From an uncultured Collinsella sp. (GTDB taxonomy: Bacteria; Actinomycetota; Coriobacteriia; Coriobacteriales; Coriobacteriaceae): a DNA stretch of 40,161 bases. The number at the start of each line of letters is the position of its first letter. Within the stretch, counting starts at the first letter, position 1. Position numbers and translations under genes: made by a program. Positions 32,168 through 40,079 of this stretch are shown here, piece after piece. The stretch spans positions 1-40,161 of the forward strand of contig CAUGVQ010000007.1 of assembly GCA_959602875.1 (NCBI GenBank). The letters run 5' to 3'. The notes beneath the pieces were generated by a model that worked only from the letters and a program-made list of their open reading frames with translations, made no database searches and was not told where the DNA came from.

Positions 32168-33538
32168 GTGTTTGATAAGCTAGAGAAGGTACTGATGCCC
32201 CTCGCTGAGGCCATCGGCAACAACAAGTACCTCGTGTCCATCCGCGACGGCTTCCTCATCTCCACGCCGCTGCTGATCGCCGGCTCGATCTTCCTGGTTA
32301 TCGCCAACCTGCCGTTCCCCGGCTGGGCCGACTGGATCGCCAGTGTCCCGATCGCCGACGGCACCCTAGCTACCTACCTGTCCAAGCCGTCTGACGCAAC
32401 GTTCACGATCATGGCCATCTTCGCGACCTTCGGCATCGCGTACAGCTACGCCAAGCAGATCAAGAGCGACTCGCTGTTCTGCGCCGCCGCGGCCCTCATG
32501 GCGTGGTTCCTCATCATGCCCTACACCGTGACCGGCACCGCCGAGGTCGGCGGCGAGGCCGTTGACGTCGCGCTCTCCGGCATCCCGCTGGGCTGGGTCG
32601 GCGCCAAGGGCATCTTCGTGGGCATCTTCAGCGCCTTCGGTGCGACCGCCATCTACACGTGGGTCAAGAACCGCGGCTGGGTCATCAAGATGCCCGCCGG
32701 CGTGCCGCCCACGGTCACCGAGTCCTTCTCGTCCCTCATCCCCATCACCGTCACGATGACGATCTTCTTCGTCATCAACGTGGTCTTCGGTCTCGCTGGC
32801 ACCAACGTGTTCGACATCGTCTTCACGTTCCTGCAGACCCCGCTGCTGGGCCTCGGCGATACCCTCGGCGCCATGATCGTGGCCTACCTGTTCCTGCACG
32901 CCTTCTGGTTCTTCGGCATCAACGGCGGTTCTGTCGTCGGCGCCGTGTTCAACCCGATCCTCCAGACGCTCGCCGCCGAGAACCTCGAGTTCTTCCGCAC
33001 CGGTGTCGGTGAGGGCCACATCATCTGCCAGCAGTTCCAGGACCTGTTCGCCACCTTCGGCGGCTGCGGCTCCACCCTCTCGCTGCTGATCGCCATGGTC
33101 CTGTTCTGCAAGTCCGCCCGTATCAAGCAGCTGTCCCGTCTGGCGTTCATCCCCGGCGTGTTCAACATCAACGAGCCCATCGTGTTCGGTCTGCCGATCG
33201 TTATGAACCCGGTCATCATCATCCCGTTCATCCTGGTCCCGACGCTGAACATCATCATCTCCTACTTCGCCATGGATTGGGGCATCGTGCCGATCTGCAA
33301 CGGCGTCCAGGTCCCCTGGACCATGCCGCTCGGCATCTCCGGCCTGCTCGCCACTAACTGGGTGGGCGGCGTCCTCCAGATCCTGCTGTTGATCATGGGC
33401 GTGTTCATCTACCTGCCCTTCATCAAGACGATCGACAACCAGTACCTGAAGGACGAGCAGCTGGCTGCCGAACAGGCCGTCAACGAGCCCGACGAGGACG
33501 ACATTGACCTCGACGACCTCTCGTTCGACGATCTGTAA
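32168..33538 (+). CDS. PTS IIC component, Lac/cellobiose family
   Basis: A 456-residue membrane permease of the Lac/cellobiose/chitobiose PTS. It has about ten hydrophobic segments, the N-terminal VSIRDGFLISTPLLIAGSIF, FWFFGINGGSVVGAVFNPI (conserved around the sugar site) and PGVFNINEPIVFGLPIVMNP with the family Asn-Glu-Pro. The C-terminus has a short Asp/Glu-rich tail. The GTG at 32168 follows GGAAGGAGG. The sequence resembles cellobiose/diacetylchitobiose permeases, but exact specificity cannot be read by eye. Confidence 0.94.
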   Translation: MFDKLEKVLMPLAEAIGNNKYLVSIRDGFLISTPLLIAGSIFLVIANLPFPGWADWIASVPIADGTLATYLSKPSDATFTIMAIFATFGIAYSYAKQIKSDSLFCAAAALMAWFLIMPYTVTGTAEVGGEAVDVALSGIPLGWVGAKGIFVGIFSAFGATAIYTWVKNRGWVIKMPAGVPPTVTESFSSLIPITVTMTIFFVINVVFGLAGTNVFDIVFTFLQTPLLGLGDTLGAMIVAYLFLHAFWFFGINGGSVVGAVFNPILQTLAAENLEFFRTGVGEGHIICQQFQDLFATFGGCGSTLSLLIAMVLFCKSARIKQLSRLAFIPGVFNINEPIVFGLPIVMNPVIIIPFILVPTLNIIISYFAMDWGIVPICNGVQVPWTMPLGISGLLATNWVGGVLQILLLIMGVFIYLPFIKTIDNQYLKDEQLAAEQAVNEPDEDDIDLDDLSFDDL

Positions 33539-33591
33539 GAGCTAAGCGCCGGGGATATACCCCAGCGAGCATGCGAACACATGCGCATCGC

Positions 33592-33629
33592 CGCCCGTGC
33601 CCCGTTGGCGATGCCGCGGGGCACGGGCG
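33592..33629 (+). terminator. Hairpin between PTS IIC and the asparaginase gene
   Basis: A perfect 13-bp stem (33592-33604 with 33617-33629), 12-nt loop, but only CATTTGG after it. Two smaller hairpins flank it (GGGG atata CCCC within 33550-33565, and GCCGGCA/TGCCGGC at 33650-33668). Probably a partial terminator at the end of the PTS unit. Confidence 0.5.
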
Positions 33630-33703
33630 CATTTGGAATAAGGGACGGGGCCGGCACGCACTGCCGGCGCCCGCCGGGCGGCCTAAGGTTTGAGGAGGAA
33701 GCC

Positions 33704-34771
33704 ATGTGGGGAATCATCGCGACCTGGAGAATGGCGCGCGAGGGCGTCGAAGCTGCGGGCGATATACTCGCGCAGGGCGGCTGCGCCGGTGACGCCATTG
33801 AGCGTGCAATCCGAGAGGTCGAGGATTTTCCGTACTACAAGTCGGTTGGCTACGGCGGTCTGCCCAACGAGGAGATGGAAGTCGAGCTCGACGCTGCTTT
33901 TATGAACGGCGATACGCTCGAGTTTGGCGCCGTTGGTGCGCTCAAGAACTTTGCGAACCCCGTGAGCGTTGCGCGCGCCCTTGCTACCGGCGACGCCAAC
34001 AACCTGCTGGTGGGAACTGGTGCCGAGAAGTTTGCGGACAAGGCGGGCTTTGAGCGCAAGAACATGCTCACCGATCGCGCCAAGATCATGTACGCCAAGC
34101 GCGTTGCCGAGGAGGGCGGACGGATGCCCGACGCGGTGCGCACCCTCGGCGAGCCCGAGGCCGAGCAGGAGACCGCGCGCGGTGCCATGCCCTGCCGCGA
34201 GGCCGAGCCGCCGCGCGCCGGCATCGACCAGGAGGGGACCGACCCCTGCGGCCACGATACCGTGGGCATGGTCTGCCTCGATGCCGCGGGAACCATGACC
34301 GCCGCCACCTCCACGAGCGGACTCTTTATGAAGCGTCCCGGCCGCGTGGGCGACTCGTCCATCCCGGGCGCCGGCTTCTACGTGGACTCCGCCTGGGGCG
34401 GCTCCGCCTCGACGGGCCTTGGCGAGGACGTCATGAAGGGCTGCGTGGGCTACGAGATCGTTCGCCTTATGGGCGAGGGCATGCATCCGCAGCAGGCCTG
34501 CGAGAAGGCGATTTTTGCCTTTAGCAAGAAGCTTGAGGAGCGCCGGGGGCACGCGGGCGACATCTCCTTTGTTGCCATGGACGCCCAGGGCCGCTGGGGC
34601 GCCGCCTCTAACATCGAGGGTTTCTCGTTTGTGGTGGAGACCGAGACCGAGCCTGCCTGCGTCTATCTGGCGCACCCGCAGCCGGATGGAACCTGCACCC
34701 ACGAGGTCGCGAGCCAGGAGTGGCAGGACGCCTACATGGCCTCGCGCATGGCCCCGGTTACCTTGGATTAG
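33704..34771 (+). CDS. Glycosylasparaginase-type Ntn hydrolase
   Basis: A 355-residue type-2 asparaginase-fold precursor that should self-cleave before Thr186 to expose the catalytic threonine. The motif is HDTVGMVCLDAAGTMTAATS, then GRVGDSSIPGAGFYVD. HDT(V/I)GM plus GRVGDSPIPGAG is the pattern of N4-(beta-N-acetylglucosaminyl)-L-asparaginases; plant-type isoaspartyl enzymes have GTVG with GG instead. It would cleave GlcNAc-Asn to Asp and GlcNAc. No signal peptide is visible, so the enzyme is cytoplasmic. The ATG at 33704 follows GAGGAGGAA; an ATG 41 codons upstream has no site. The dipeptidase gene starts 12 bp after it. Confidence 0.88.
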   Translation: MWGIIATWRMAREGVEAAGDILAQGGCAGDAIERAIREVEDFPYYKSVGYGGLPNEEMEVELDAAFMNGDTLEFGAVGALKNFANPVSVARALATGDANNLLVGTGAEKFADKAGFERKNMLTDRAKIMYAKRVAEEGGRMPDAVRTLGEPEAEQETARGAMPCREAEPPRAGIDQEGTDPCGHDTVGMVCLDAAGTMTAATSTSGLFMKRPGRVGDSSIPGAGFYVDSAWGGSASTGLGEDVMKGCVGYEIVRLMGEGMHPQQACEKAIFAFSKKLEERRGHAGDISFVAMDAQGRWGAASNIEGFSFVVETETEPACVYLAHPQPDGTCTHEVASQEWQDAYMASRMAPVTLD

Positions 34772-34782
34772 AGGTGTCTCAC

Positions 34783-35976
34783 ATGAGTCGAGATGAAGAG
34801 ACTTCGATTGATGCCGAGCTCGAGGGGCGTATCCTCTCTGAGGTCGACGCCGTGTCCGATGACATGATCGAGGCGATCCGCGCCATCGTGCGCCAGAAGA
34901 GCGTCGAGGACACCCCGGCGCCCGGCGCTCCGTTTGGCACCGGCGTGCGCGCTGCCCTCGACCAGACGCTCGCCCTTTGCCGCGAGCTGGGGTTCGAGAC
35001 GGTAAACGTCGACGGTTACATGGGCTACGCCCTCTGGCGCGCCGAGGCCGCAGATGACGAGGAGCCGCTTCCCGGCTATGTCTGCGCCCTCGGCCACCTC
35101 GACGTTGTGCCCGAGGGCACGACGGGCTGGAAGGTGGACCCCTACAGCGCCGACCTTACCGACGGCCGCATCACAAGCCGCGGCGTGCTTGATAACAAGG
35201 GCCCCATCTACGCGTGCCTCTACGCGCTCTGGGCGCTCAAGCGCCTGGGCCTCAAACCCCGCCGCGATGTGCGCATCATCTTTGGCTGCAACGAGGAGAC
35301 GGGTTTTCGTGACCTGCGCTACTACCTCGAGCACGAGCCCGCGCCCGTTATGGGTTTCACGCCCGACTGCAAGTACCCTGTTGTCTACGCCGAACGTGGA
35401 CGCATGGGCGTACGCCTGACCGGGCCGAGTCTGCGCGGAGGGCGCACCGAGGACGTGCTCGGGCGCTTCTTCTCGTTCATGAACGAGTTTGTTTTGAACG
35501 CCAAGCCCACAGGGGAGCGCTTTGGCATCGACCGCACCGACCCGGAGTTTGGTGTGACCGAGGTCCGCAACTACAAGCTCGACCTTGTTGCCGATGCACC
35601 CGCGGTGGAGTTTGCCATTAGCTACCCCGCCTCGCTCGCCGCCGACGAGATTCGTGCCAAGCTCGGCGATGTTGCTGCCGAGCAAGGGCTCGCCTTTGAG
35701 GTCACGGGCAACTACGACCCCGTGCGCTTTGAGAAAGACTGCCGCCTCGTGCGGACCCTCGTCTATACCTATGAGCACGTTACGGGATCGGACGGGTCGC
35801 CTGTGACCACCACCGGGGGCACTTATGCCAAGCTCATGCCCAACATCGTGCCCTTTGGGCCGTCGTTCCCGGGGCAGAAGGGCATCGGCCACCAGCCCAA
35901 CGAATGGATGGACGTCTCCGATATCATTACCAACGCCAAAATCTACGCGCTATCGCTCTATCTGCTGTCACGTTAA
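34783..35976 (+). CDS. PepV-like M20 dipeptidase
   Basis: A 397-residue M20 peptidase with the PepV layout: metal site CALGHLDVVPEGTTGW, GVLDNKGPIYACLYAL, FGCNEETGFRDLRYYLEHE, MGFTPDCKYPVVYAERG and the C-terminal GHQPNEWMDV. It is shorter than the usual 460-470, largely in the lid domain. PepV-type enzymes cut dipeptides, some with D-residues. The ATG at 34783 follows GAGGTG. It forms a unit with the glycosylasparaginase (11-bp spacer), which suggests the two act on the same amino-acid- or peptide-bearing substrate. Confidence 0.85.
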   Translation: MSRDEETSIDAELEGRILSEVDAVSDDMIEAIRAIVRQKSVEDTPAPGAPFGTGVRAALDQTLALCRELGFETVNVDGYMGYALWRAEAADDEEPLPGYVCALGHLDVVPEGTTGWKVDPYSADLTDGRITSRGVLDNKGPIYACLYALWALKRLGLKPRRDVRIIFGCNEETGFRDLRYYLEHEPAPVMGFTPDCKYPVVYAERGRMGVRLTGPSLRGGRTEDVLGRFFSFMNEFVLNAKPTGERFGIDRTDPEFGVTEVRNYKLDLVADAPAVEFAISYPASLAADEIRAKLGDVAAEQGLAFEVTGNYDPVRFEKDCRLVRTLVYTYEHVTGSDGSPVTTTGGTYAKLMPNIVPFGPSFPGQKGIGHQPNEWMDVSDIITNAKIYALSLYLLSR

Positions 35977-36024
35977 GCGACCGAGGGCGCGCAGACACCG
36001 ACCAACGATCCGATGGGATGGACC

Positions 36025-36705
36025 ATGAGCTCTAAGAAGCACAAGAAGAAGCAGCACTCGACGGCAGCCTCCGCGTCTGCAGATGCGCCCGCTGCCGAGG
36101 CCCCTGCGTCGCGCGGTATTGCCTCGCGTATTGCCGGCATTGCCGCCCATGCGGGAGCACCCGCTCCTGTGGCGCGCCGCTTCTTTGCGTACCTCATCGA
36201 TTGGTACGTGGGCGCTCTTTGCTCCGCGGTCCCCATCTCGCTCGTTGCGGCCAAGCTCACGGGTGACATCACCAACCAGTACCTTGTCGATTTCCCCTCG
36301 CCCTACGGGCTGATCGCCGGTGCCGGCGCGCTTCTGTGCGCGTTTCTCTACTACATAGCCATCCCGCTCCTCGTCTGGCCGGGCCAGACGCCCGGCAAGC
36401 GCCTGTGCGGTATCCGTATCGAGCTTGCCAACGGTGGCCCGGTCGATTTTCCGCACCTGGCGCTCCGCCAGATTGTGGGCGTGGTGATTCTCGAGGGTGT
36501 TATCGCCAACGCGAGCGGCATCTGGCACCAGATGGCAACCATCGTCACGGGTATCAACATCGTTCACCCGCTTATGTACGTGGGCTTTGTCATCACCGCT
36601 GTGAGCTGCGGCATGATTCTCATCCGCAAAGACCACCGCTGCCTGCACGACTTTATCGGGGGTACGCGGGTCGCTCTTGTGGAGAAAGGGGAGCCCGCCG
36701 CGTAG
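36025..36705 (+). CDS. RDD family membrane protein
   Basis: A 226-residue protein with a basic, Ala-rich cytoplasmic N-terminus (about 50 residues), then the RDD domain: ARRFFAYLIDWYVGAL (Arg and Asp of the name), further helices near 100-130 and 170-195, GQTPGKRLCGIRI and the C-terminal HRCLHDFIGGTRVALVE. Function is unknown; some RDD proteins have been linked to ion exchange. The start is uncertain: an ATG at 36013 is in frame, but the ATG at 36025 has GGGA six bases before it. No partner is obvious. Confidence 0.8.
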   Translation: MSSKKHKKKQHSTAASASADAPAAEAPASRGIASRIAGIAAHAGAPAPVARRFFAYLIDWYVGALCSAVPISLVAAKLTGDITNQYLVDFPSPYGLIAGAGALLCAFLYYIAIPLLVWPGQTPGKRLCGIRIELANGGPVDFPHLALRQIVGVVILEGVIANASGIWHQMATIVTGINIVHPLMYVGFVITAVSCGMILIRKDHRCLHDFIGGTRVALVEKGEPAA

Positions 36706-36755
36706 GCCGCTTTATTGAGGTCTGCCGCGCAGGCCCGCTTCCAACCGTTGCCAAC

Positions 36756-36772
36756 GCCCCGCCTTGCGGGGC
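36756..36772 (+). promoter_or_regulatory. Hairpin in the leader of the GrdB-like gene
   Basis: GCCCCGC, loop CTT, GCGGGGC: a perfect 7-bp stem ending 18 bp before the ATG at 36790 and just before AGGAAAGGAA. It may be a weak terminator of the RDD gene or a leader element. Confidence 0.35.
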
Positions 36773-36789
36773 ATAGGAAAGGAACCGTC

Positions 36790-37311
36790 ATGAAAATCGT
36801 TATGATCTACGACCAGATTCAGTCCGGCCTCGGCGCCAAGGACGACCGCAACCTGCCCCTCGGCATCTTGAAGGAGCCGGTTGGTCCCGCGATTATGATG
36901 GAGAACCTGCTCAAGCAGGTGGACGGCAAGGTAGTGGCCACGCTGTACTGCGGCTGGGGCACCTACGGCGACAACCCCGATGAGGTCGCTCGCAAGCTCG
37001 TTGCCATGTGCCACAAGATCAACCCCGATGTGGTTATGTGCGGACCGACCTTCAACTACGTCGAGTACGCCGAGATGGCCTGCCGCGTCGCTGCGGACAT
37101 TGAGGCTGCGGGCAAGATCCACGCCCTCGCTGCGGTGAGCCAGGAGAACGCCGACGTTATCGAGCGTTACCGCGACAAAATCGCCATCGTCCGCACGCCC
37201 AAGAAGGGCGGCACCGGCCTCAACGAGGCCCTCAAGAATATGTGTCTCGTTGCCAAGGGCCTTGTGGACGGCGCCGACATCACTGATCTCAAGCAGAAGG
37301 CATGCTTCTAA
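36790..37311 (+). CDS. Short GrdB N-terminal-domain-like protein
   Basis: A 173-residue protein like the N-terminal part of GrdB, the substrate-specific selenoprotein of glycine/sarcosine/betaine reductases (PF07355). Similar pieces are MKIVMIYDQIQSGLG, GILKEPVGPAIMM, VVATLYCGWGTYGDNPDEVA and NPDVVMCGPTFNYVEY. Full GrdB is about 430 residues with a selenocysteine in its C-terminal half. Here the stop is TAA (37309-37311), the length is less than half, and no in-frame TGA-containing continuation was seen. It is therefore a free-standing domain, not a misread selenoprotein. The ATG at 36790 follows AGGAAAGGAA. The YitT-type gene starts 1 bp later. Its role is unknown. Confidence 0.75.
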   Translation: MKIVMIYDQIQSGLGAKDDRNLPLGILKEPVGPAIMMENLLKQVDGKVVATLYCGWGTYGDNPDEVARKLVAMCHKINPDVVMCGPTFNYVEYAEMACRVAADIEAAGKIHALAAVSQENADVIERYRDKIAIVRTPKKGGTGLNEALKNMCLVAKGLVDGADITDLKQKACF

Positions 37312-37312
37312 T

Positions 37313-38416
37313 ATGAGTGAGTCGGAGGAGAAAGGGTCAGCTGCGCGCGCCGAGGCGCATGCCCGCGCCTCTCAGCGCCGGCGCGATGCGCGCAACCGCG
37401 CCGTCATGCACGCGCGGCAGGAGCGCGAGGAGCGCCGGGCGGCTGTTATGCAGCAGCTCGAGGAGGTTGTGGCCGAGCAGGGCCAAGAGCCCCCGCTGTT
37501 TACGTTCCCCGAGGTAAAAATCGATTTCAAGGCGGAGGCCAAGCGCCTAAAGAACCTGAGGCGCTTCACGCTCATCCGCCGCGCGATGACGCTTGCCGCC
37601 GTGGTGTGCTCGGCGTTTATCCAGGCCTACGCCATGCAGGCTTTCGTCTACCCGGCAAACCTGCTCTCGAGCGGTTTCACGGGCGTGGCCATCCTCATCG
37701 AGCGCATCACGGGCTTGTTTGGCGTGCACTTCTCCACCTCGCTCGGCATGATCGCCCTCAACATCCCCGTGGCGATCCTGTGCTGGAAGAGCATCAGCCG
37801 GCGGTTCGTAATCTTCTCCATGCTGCAGGTGTTCCTCGCGAGTTTCTTCTTGCGCGTGCTTACGTTCGAGCCCATTCTCGACGACCTTATGCTGCAGGTG
37901 GTCTTTGGCGGCTTCCTCTACGGATTTGCCATCGCGGTGGCGCTGCGCGGCGGTGCGAGTACGGCGGGAACGGACTTTATCTCGCTTATGGTCTCCAACA
38001 AGACCGGGCAGTCCATCTGGGGGCTCGTCTTTGCGGGCAACTGCGTGGTGCTCTGCATCTTTGGCGCGATGTTTGGCTGGGAGGCGGCGGCCTACTCGAT
38101 CATCTTCCAGTTCATCTCCACCAAGGCGATCGAGATGTTCTACCACCGCTACGACCGTGTGACCCTGCAGATCGTGACCCAGCGACCCGAGCAGATTCTG
38201 GATGCGTACAACGACATCCACAAGCACGGCTCGTCGGTTATGGAGGTCATGGGCGGGCGCAGCCGCAAGCGCTACTGGCTCATCAACACCGTGGTCTCGT
38301 CATATGAGGTGGACGACATCATGCACCTGGTGCGCGTGCAGGACGGCGGCGCGGTCGTGAACGTGTTCAGGACCGAGGACTTCTTTGGCAACTTTTACCG
38401 TGCGCCCATCGACTGA
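37313..38416 (+). CDS. YitT family membrane protein (DUF161/DUF2179)
   Basis: A 367-residue membrane protein with a charged N-terminal extension of about 100 residues (Arg/Glu-rich, partly coiled coil), five or six membrane helices (about 105-270, including VYPANLLSSGFTGVAILIE and GFLYGFAIAVALRGGASTAG) and a soluble C-terminal DUF2179 domain ending IMHLVRVQDGGAVVNVFRTE. The N-terminal extension is longer than usual for the family. The ATG at 37313 is 1 bp after the GrdB-like stop with no good binding site, so translation is probably coupled. Function unknown. Confidence 0.85.
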   Translation: MSESEEKGSAARAEAHARASQRRRDARNRAVMHARQEREERRAAVMQQLEEVVAEQGQEPPLFTFPEVKIDFKAEAKRLKNLRRFTLIRRAMTLAAVVCSAFIQAYAMQAFVYPANLLSSGFTGVAILIERITGLFGVHFSTSLGMIALNIPVAILCWKSISRRFVIFSMLQVFLASFFLRVLTFEPILDDLMLQVVFGGFLYGFAIAVALRGGASTAGTDFISLMVSNKTGQSIWGLVFAGNCVVLCIFGAMFGWEAAAYSIIFQFISTKAIEMFYHRYDRVTLQIVTQRPEQILDAYNDIHKHGSSVMEVMGGRSRKRYWLINTVVSSYEVDDIMHLVRVQDGGAVVNVFRTEDFFGNFYRAPID

Positions 38417-38436
38417 GCCTGCCGCGCGTCTATCGA

Positions 38437-38492
38437 CAAAACCGTGCTTACCAGCTCTCCAGGCCGCTCAGGAGCTGGTAGGCACGGTTTTG
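38437..38492. terminator. Long-stem bidirectional terminator after YitT gene
   Basis: A 21-bp stem with a single T-G wobble (38437-38457 with 38472-38492) and a 14-nt loop. The outer ends are AAAA and TTTT, so it can act on both strands. It lies 20 bp after the stop. Confidence 0.8.
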
Positions 38493-38503
38493 GCAAAATA
38501 CCC

Positions 38504-38552
38504 CGTCGCATAATCACCCCGTGCCAGCTCATCTCGTCGCATAATCACCCCG
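38504..38552. repeat. 18-bp direct repeat between two hairpins
   Basis: CGTCGCATAATCACCCCG occurs at 38504-38521 and 38535-38552 with a 31-bp period. The second copy overlaps the left arm of the following hairpin. The unit is less GC-rich than its surroundings. Confidence 0.65.
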
Positions 38553-38585
38553 CCGCTTCTTGCTTGAGGCGGCGGGGTGCTTCTG
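38546..38585 (+). terminator. Second hairpin before the phosphohexomutase gene
   Basis: CACCCCGCCGC (38546-38556) pairs perfectly with GCGGCGGGGTG (38569-38579), 12-nt loop, followed by CTTCTGTTTG. Terminator-like, with a broken T-tract. Confidence 0.55.
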
Positions 38586-38693
38586 TTTGTGGAGGGTACC
38601 CGGGGTTCGTTTCTTGGGCGATGCTTAGGGGTATACCTCTCACGTATGAATGGGCCGCAGCCGAACGCGAGAGGTGTCTTTCTGGTGGCGACG

Positions 38694-40079
38694 ATGATCA
38701 GTTTTGGGACCGATGGGTGGCGCGCCCGCCTAGACGGTGACTTCACCGAGGAAAACGTGGTGCGCATCGCCGACGCGGCGGGAGCGCTTTGGGCGCAAAC
38801 GACGCCTGGCGCCATCGTCTACGTGGGGTTTGACACCCGTCCCGGCGCCGAGCACTATGCGGTGTTGGCAGGGGAGGTTCTCGCTTCACACGGAATCGTC
38901 GCCAAGGTCTCGACAAAACCCTCGCCCATGCCCGCTATATCGTGGGCAGTTGCAAACGACGTGCGCTCGTGCGGCGGCCTTATGGTCACCGGCTCGCACA
39001 ATCCGCCCGATTACCTTGGCATCAAGTTCTGCCTCGCGGGGGGCGCCACGCTCACACAAGACGTGACCGATGCCCTCGAGGCTGCGATCGACCCCGATGC
39101 CACGTCTGCGCGCGGACCGATTGCGCGCGAGGACTTTGTGACGCCGTATCTTGACCATCTGTGCGAAGCGGTGGATGCCGAGGCCATTGCCCGCGCCCAT
39201 CTGCGCGTGGTGTACGACCCGCTGTACGGAGCGGCTCGTGGGCTTGTGCCCGATGTTTTGGGTGCCCTCGGCGTATCGGTGATTGAGATTCACGGTCACG
39301 ACGATGCGGACACCGCAGATATTCACCCCGACCCTATCGAGCCTTGGATTGACGACTGCGAGCAGGCGGTTGTGGCTCACGGCGCATGCGCGGGTCTTAT
39401 TAGTGATGGCGACGCGGACCGTGCGGGTGCGGTGGACGAGCACGGGCGCTATGTTGCTCCCTATAAGATCATTGCCCTTTTGGCCGAGCATCTGGTGAAC
39501 CATCACGGCCTTACCGGACGCGTAGTTGTCAATCAGTCGACCTCGGTTATCGCACGGCGCGCGGCCACGGCACTTGGCTGCCGCGTGAGTGTGAAGCCCG
39601 TCGGCTTCAAATATATATATGAAGAGATGCGCAAGGGAGACGTCCTCATCGGTGGGGAAGAGGCGGGCGGCATAGGTATTCCCGCGTACTGCCCCGAGCG
39701 CGACGGCATCCTGGCGAACCTCTTGCTCTGCGAGCTGATGGCAATCGGCGGCAAGACGCTGGGCGAGCTGGTGGATGACCTGGAGCGTCGCTTTGGGGCA
39801 ACGAGCTATGCGAGACGGGACCTTCGCCTCGAAAACGAGGTAATAGAGATGTTCCGCACGTTCCTGCCCGGGCTTAACCCCCAGAACGTGGCAGGCAAAA
39901 CGCCAGTGCGCGTGAGCCATATGGACGGCCTGCGCCTGGAGTTTGAGGACGAGAGCTGGCTGTTGCTGCGCCCGAGTGGCACGGAGCCGGTGGTGCGCGT
40001 GTGCGCCGAGGCCCCTACGGTAGAGCTGCGCGACGCCCTTTTGGATGCGGGCAGCGAGCTTGCGCGTGGGGACCTGTGA
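38694..40079 (+). CDS. Alpha-D-phosphohexomutase (PGM/PMM family)
   Basis: A 461-residue mutase that shifts phosphate between C1 and C6 of glucose or mannose (possibly glucosamine). Active-site serine is Ser101 in GLMVTGSHNPPDYLG; the metal loop is SDGDADR (227-233), the sugar-binding loop GGEEAGG, and the phosphate loop RPSGTEP near the C-terminus. The substrate within the family cannot be fixed by eye. The ATG at 38694 follows GGTGG; a GTG nine bases upstream, preceded by AGAGGTG, is an alternative that would add three residues. It stands after two hairpins and so has its own transcript. Confidence 0.9.
   Translation: MISFGTDGWRARLDGDFTEENVVRIADAAGALWAQTTPGAIVYVGFDTRPGAEHYAVLAGEVLASHGIVAKVSTKPSPMPAISWAVANDVRSCGGLMVTGSHNPPDYLGIKFCLAGGATLTQDVTDALEAAIDPDATSARGPIAREDFVTPYLDHLCEAVDAEAIARAHLRVVYDPLYGAARGLVPDVLGALGVSVIEIHGHDDADTADIHPDPIEPWIDDCEQAVVAHGACAGLISDGDADRAGAVDEHGRYVAPYKIIALLAEHLVNHHGLTGRVVVNQSTSVIARRAATALGCRVSVKPVGFKYIYEEMRKGDVLIGGEEAGGIGIPAYCPERDGILANLLLCELMAIGGKTLGELVDDLERRFGATSYARRDLRLENEVIEMFRTFLPGLNPQNVAGKTPVRVSHMDGLRLEFEDESWLLLRPSGTEPVVRVCAEAPTVELRDALLDAGSELARGDL

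Noticed and set aside
36790..37311. Reading the GrdB-like gene as a selenoprotein with TGA read-through
   Set aside because: The stop is TAA, and the next gene begins 1 bp later in a different frame with its own recognisable product.
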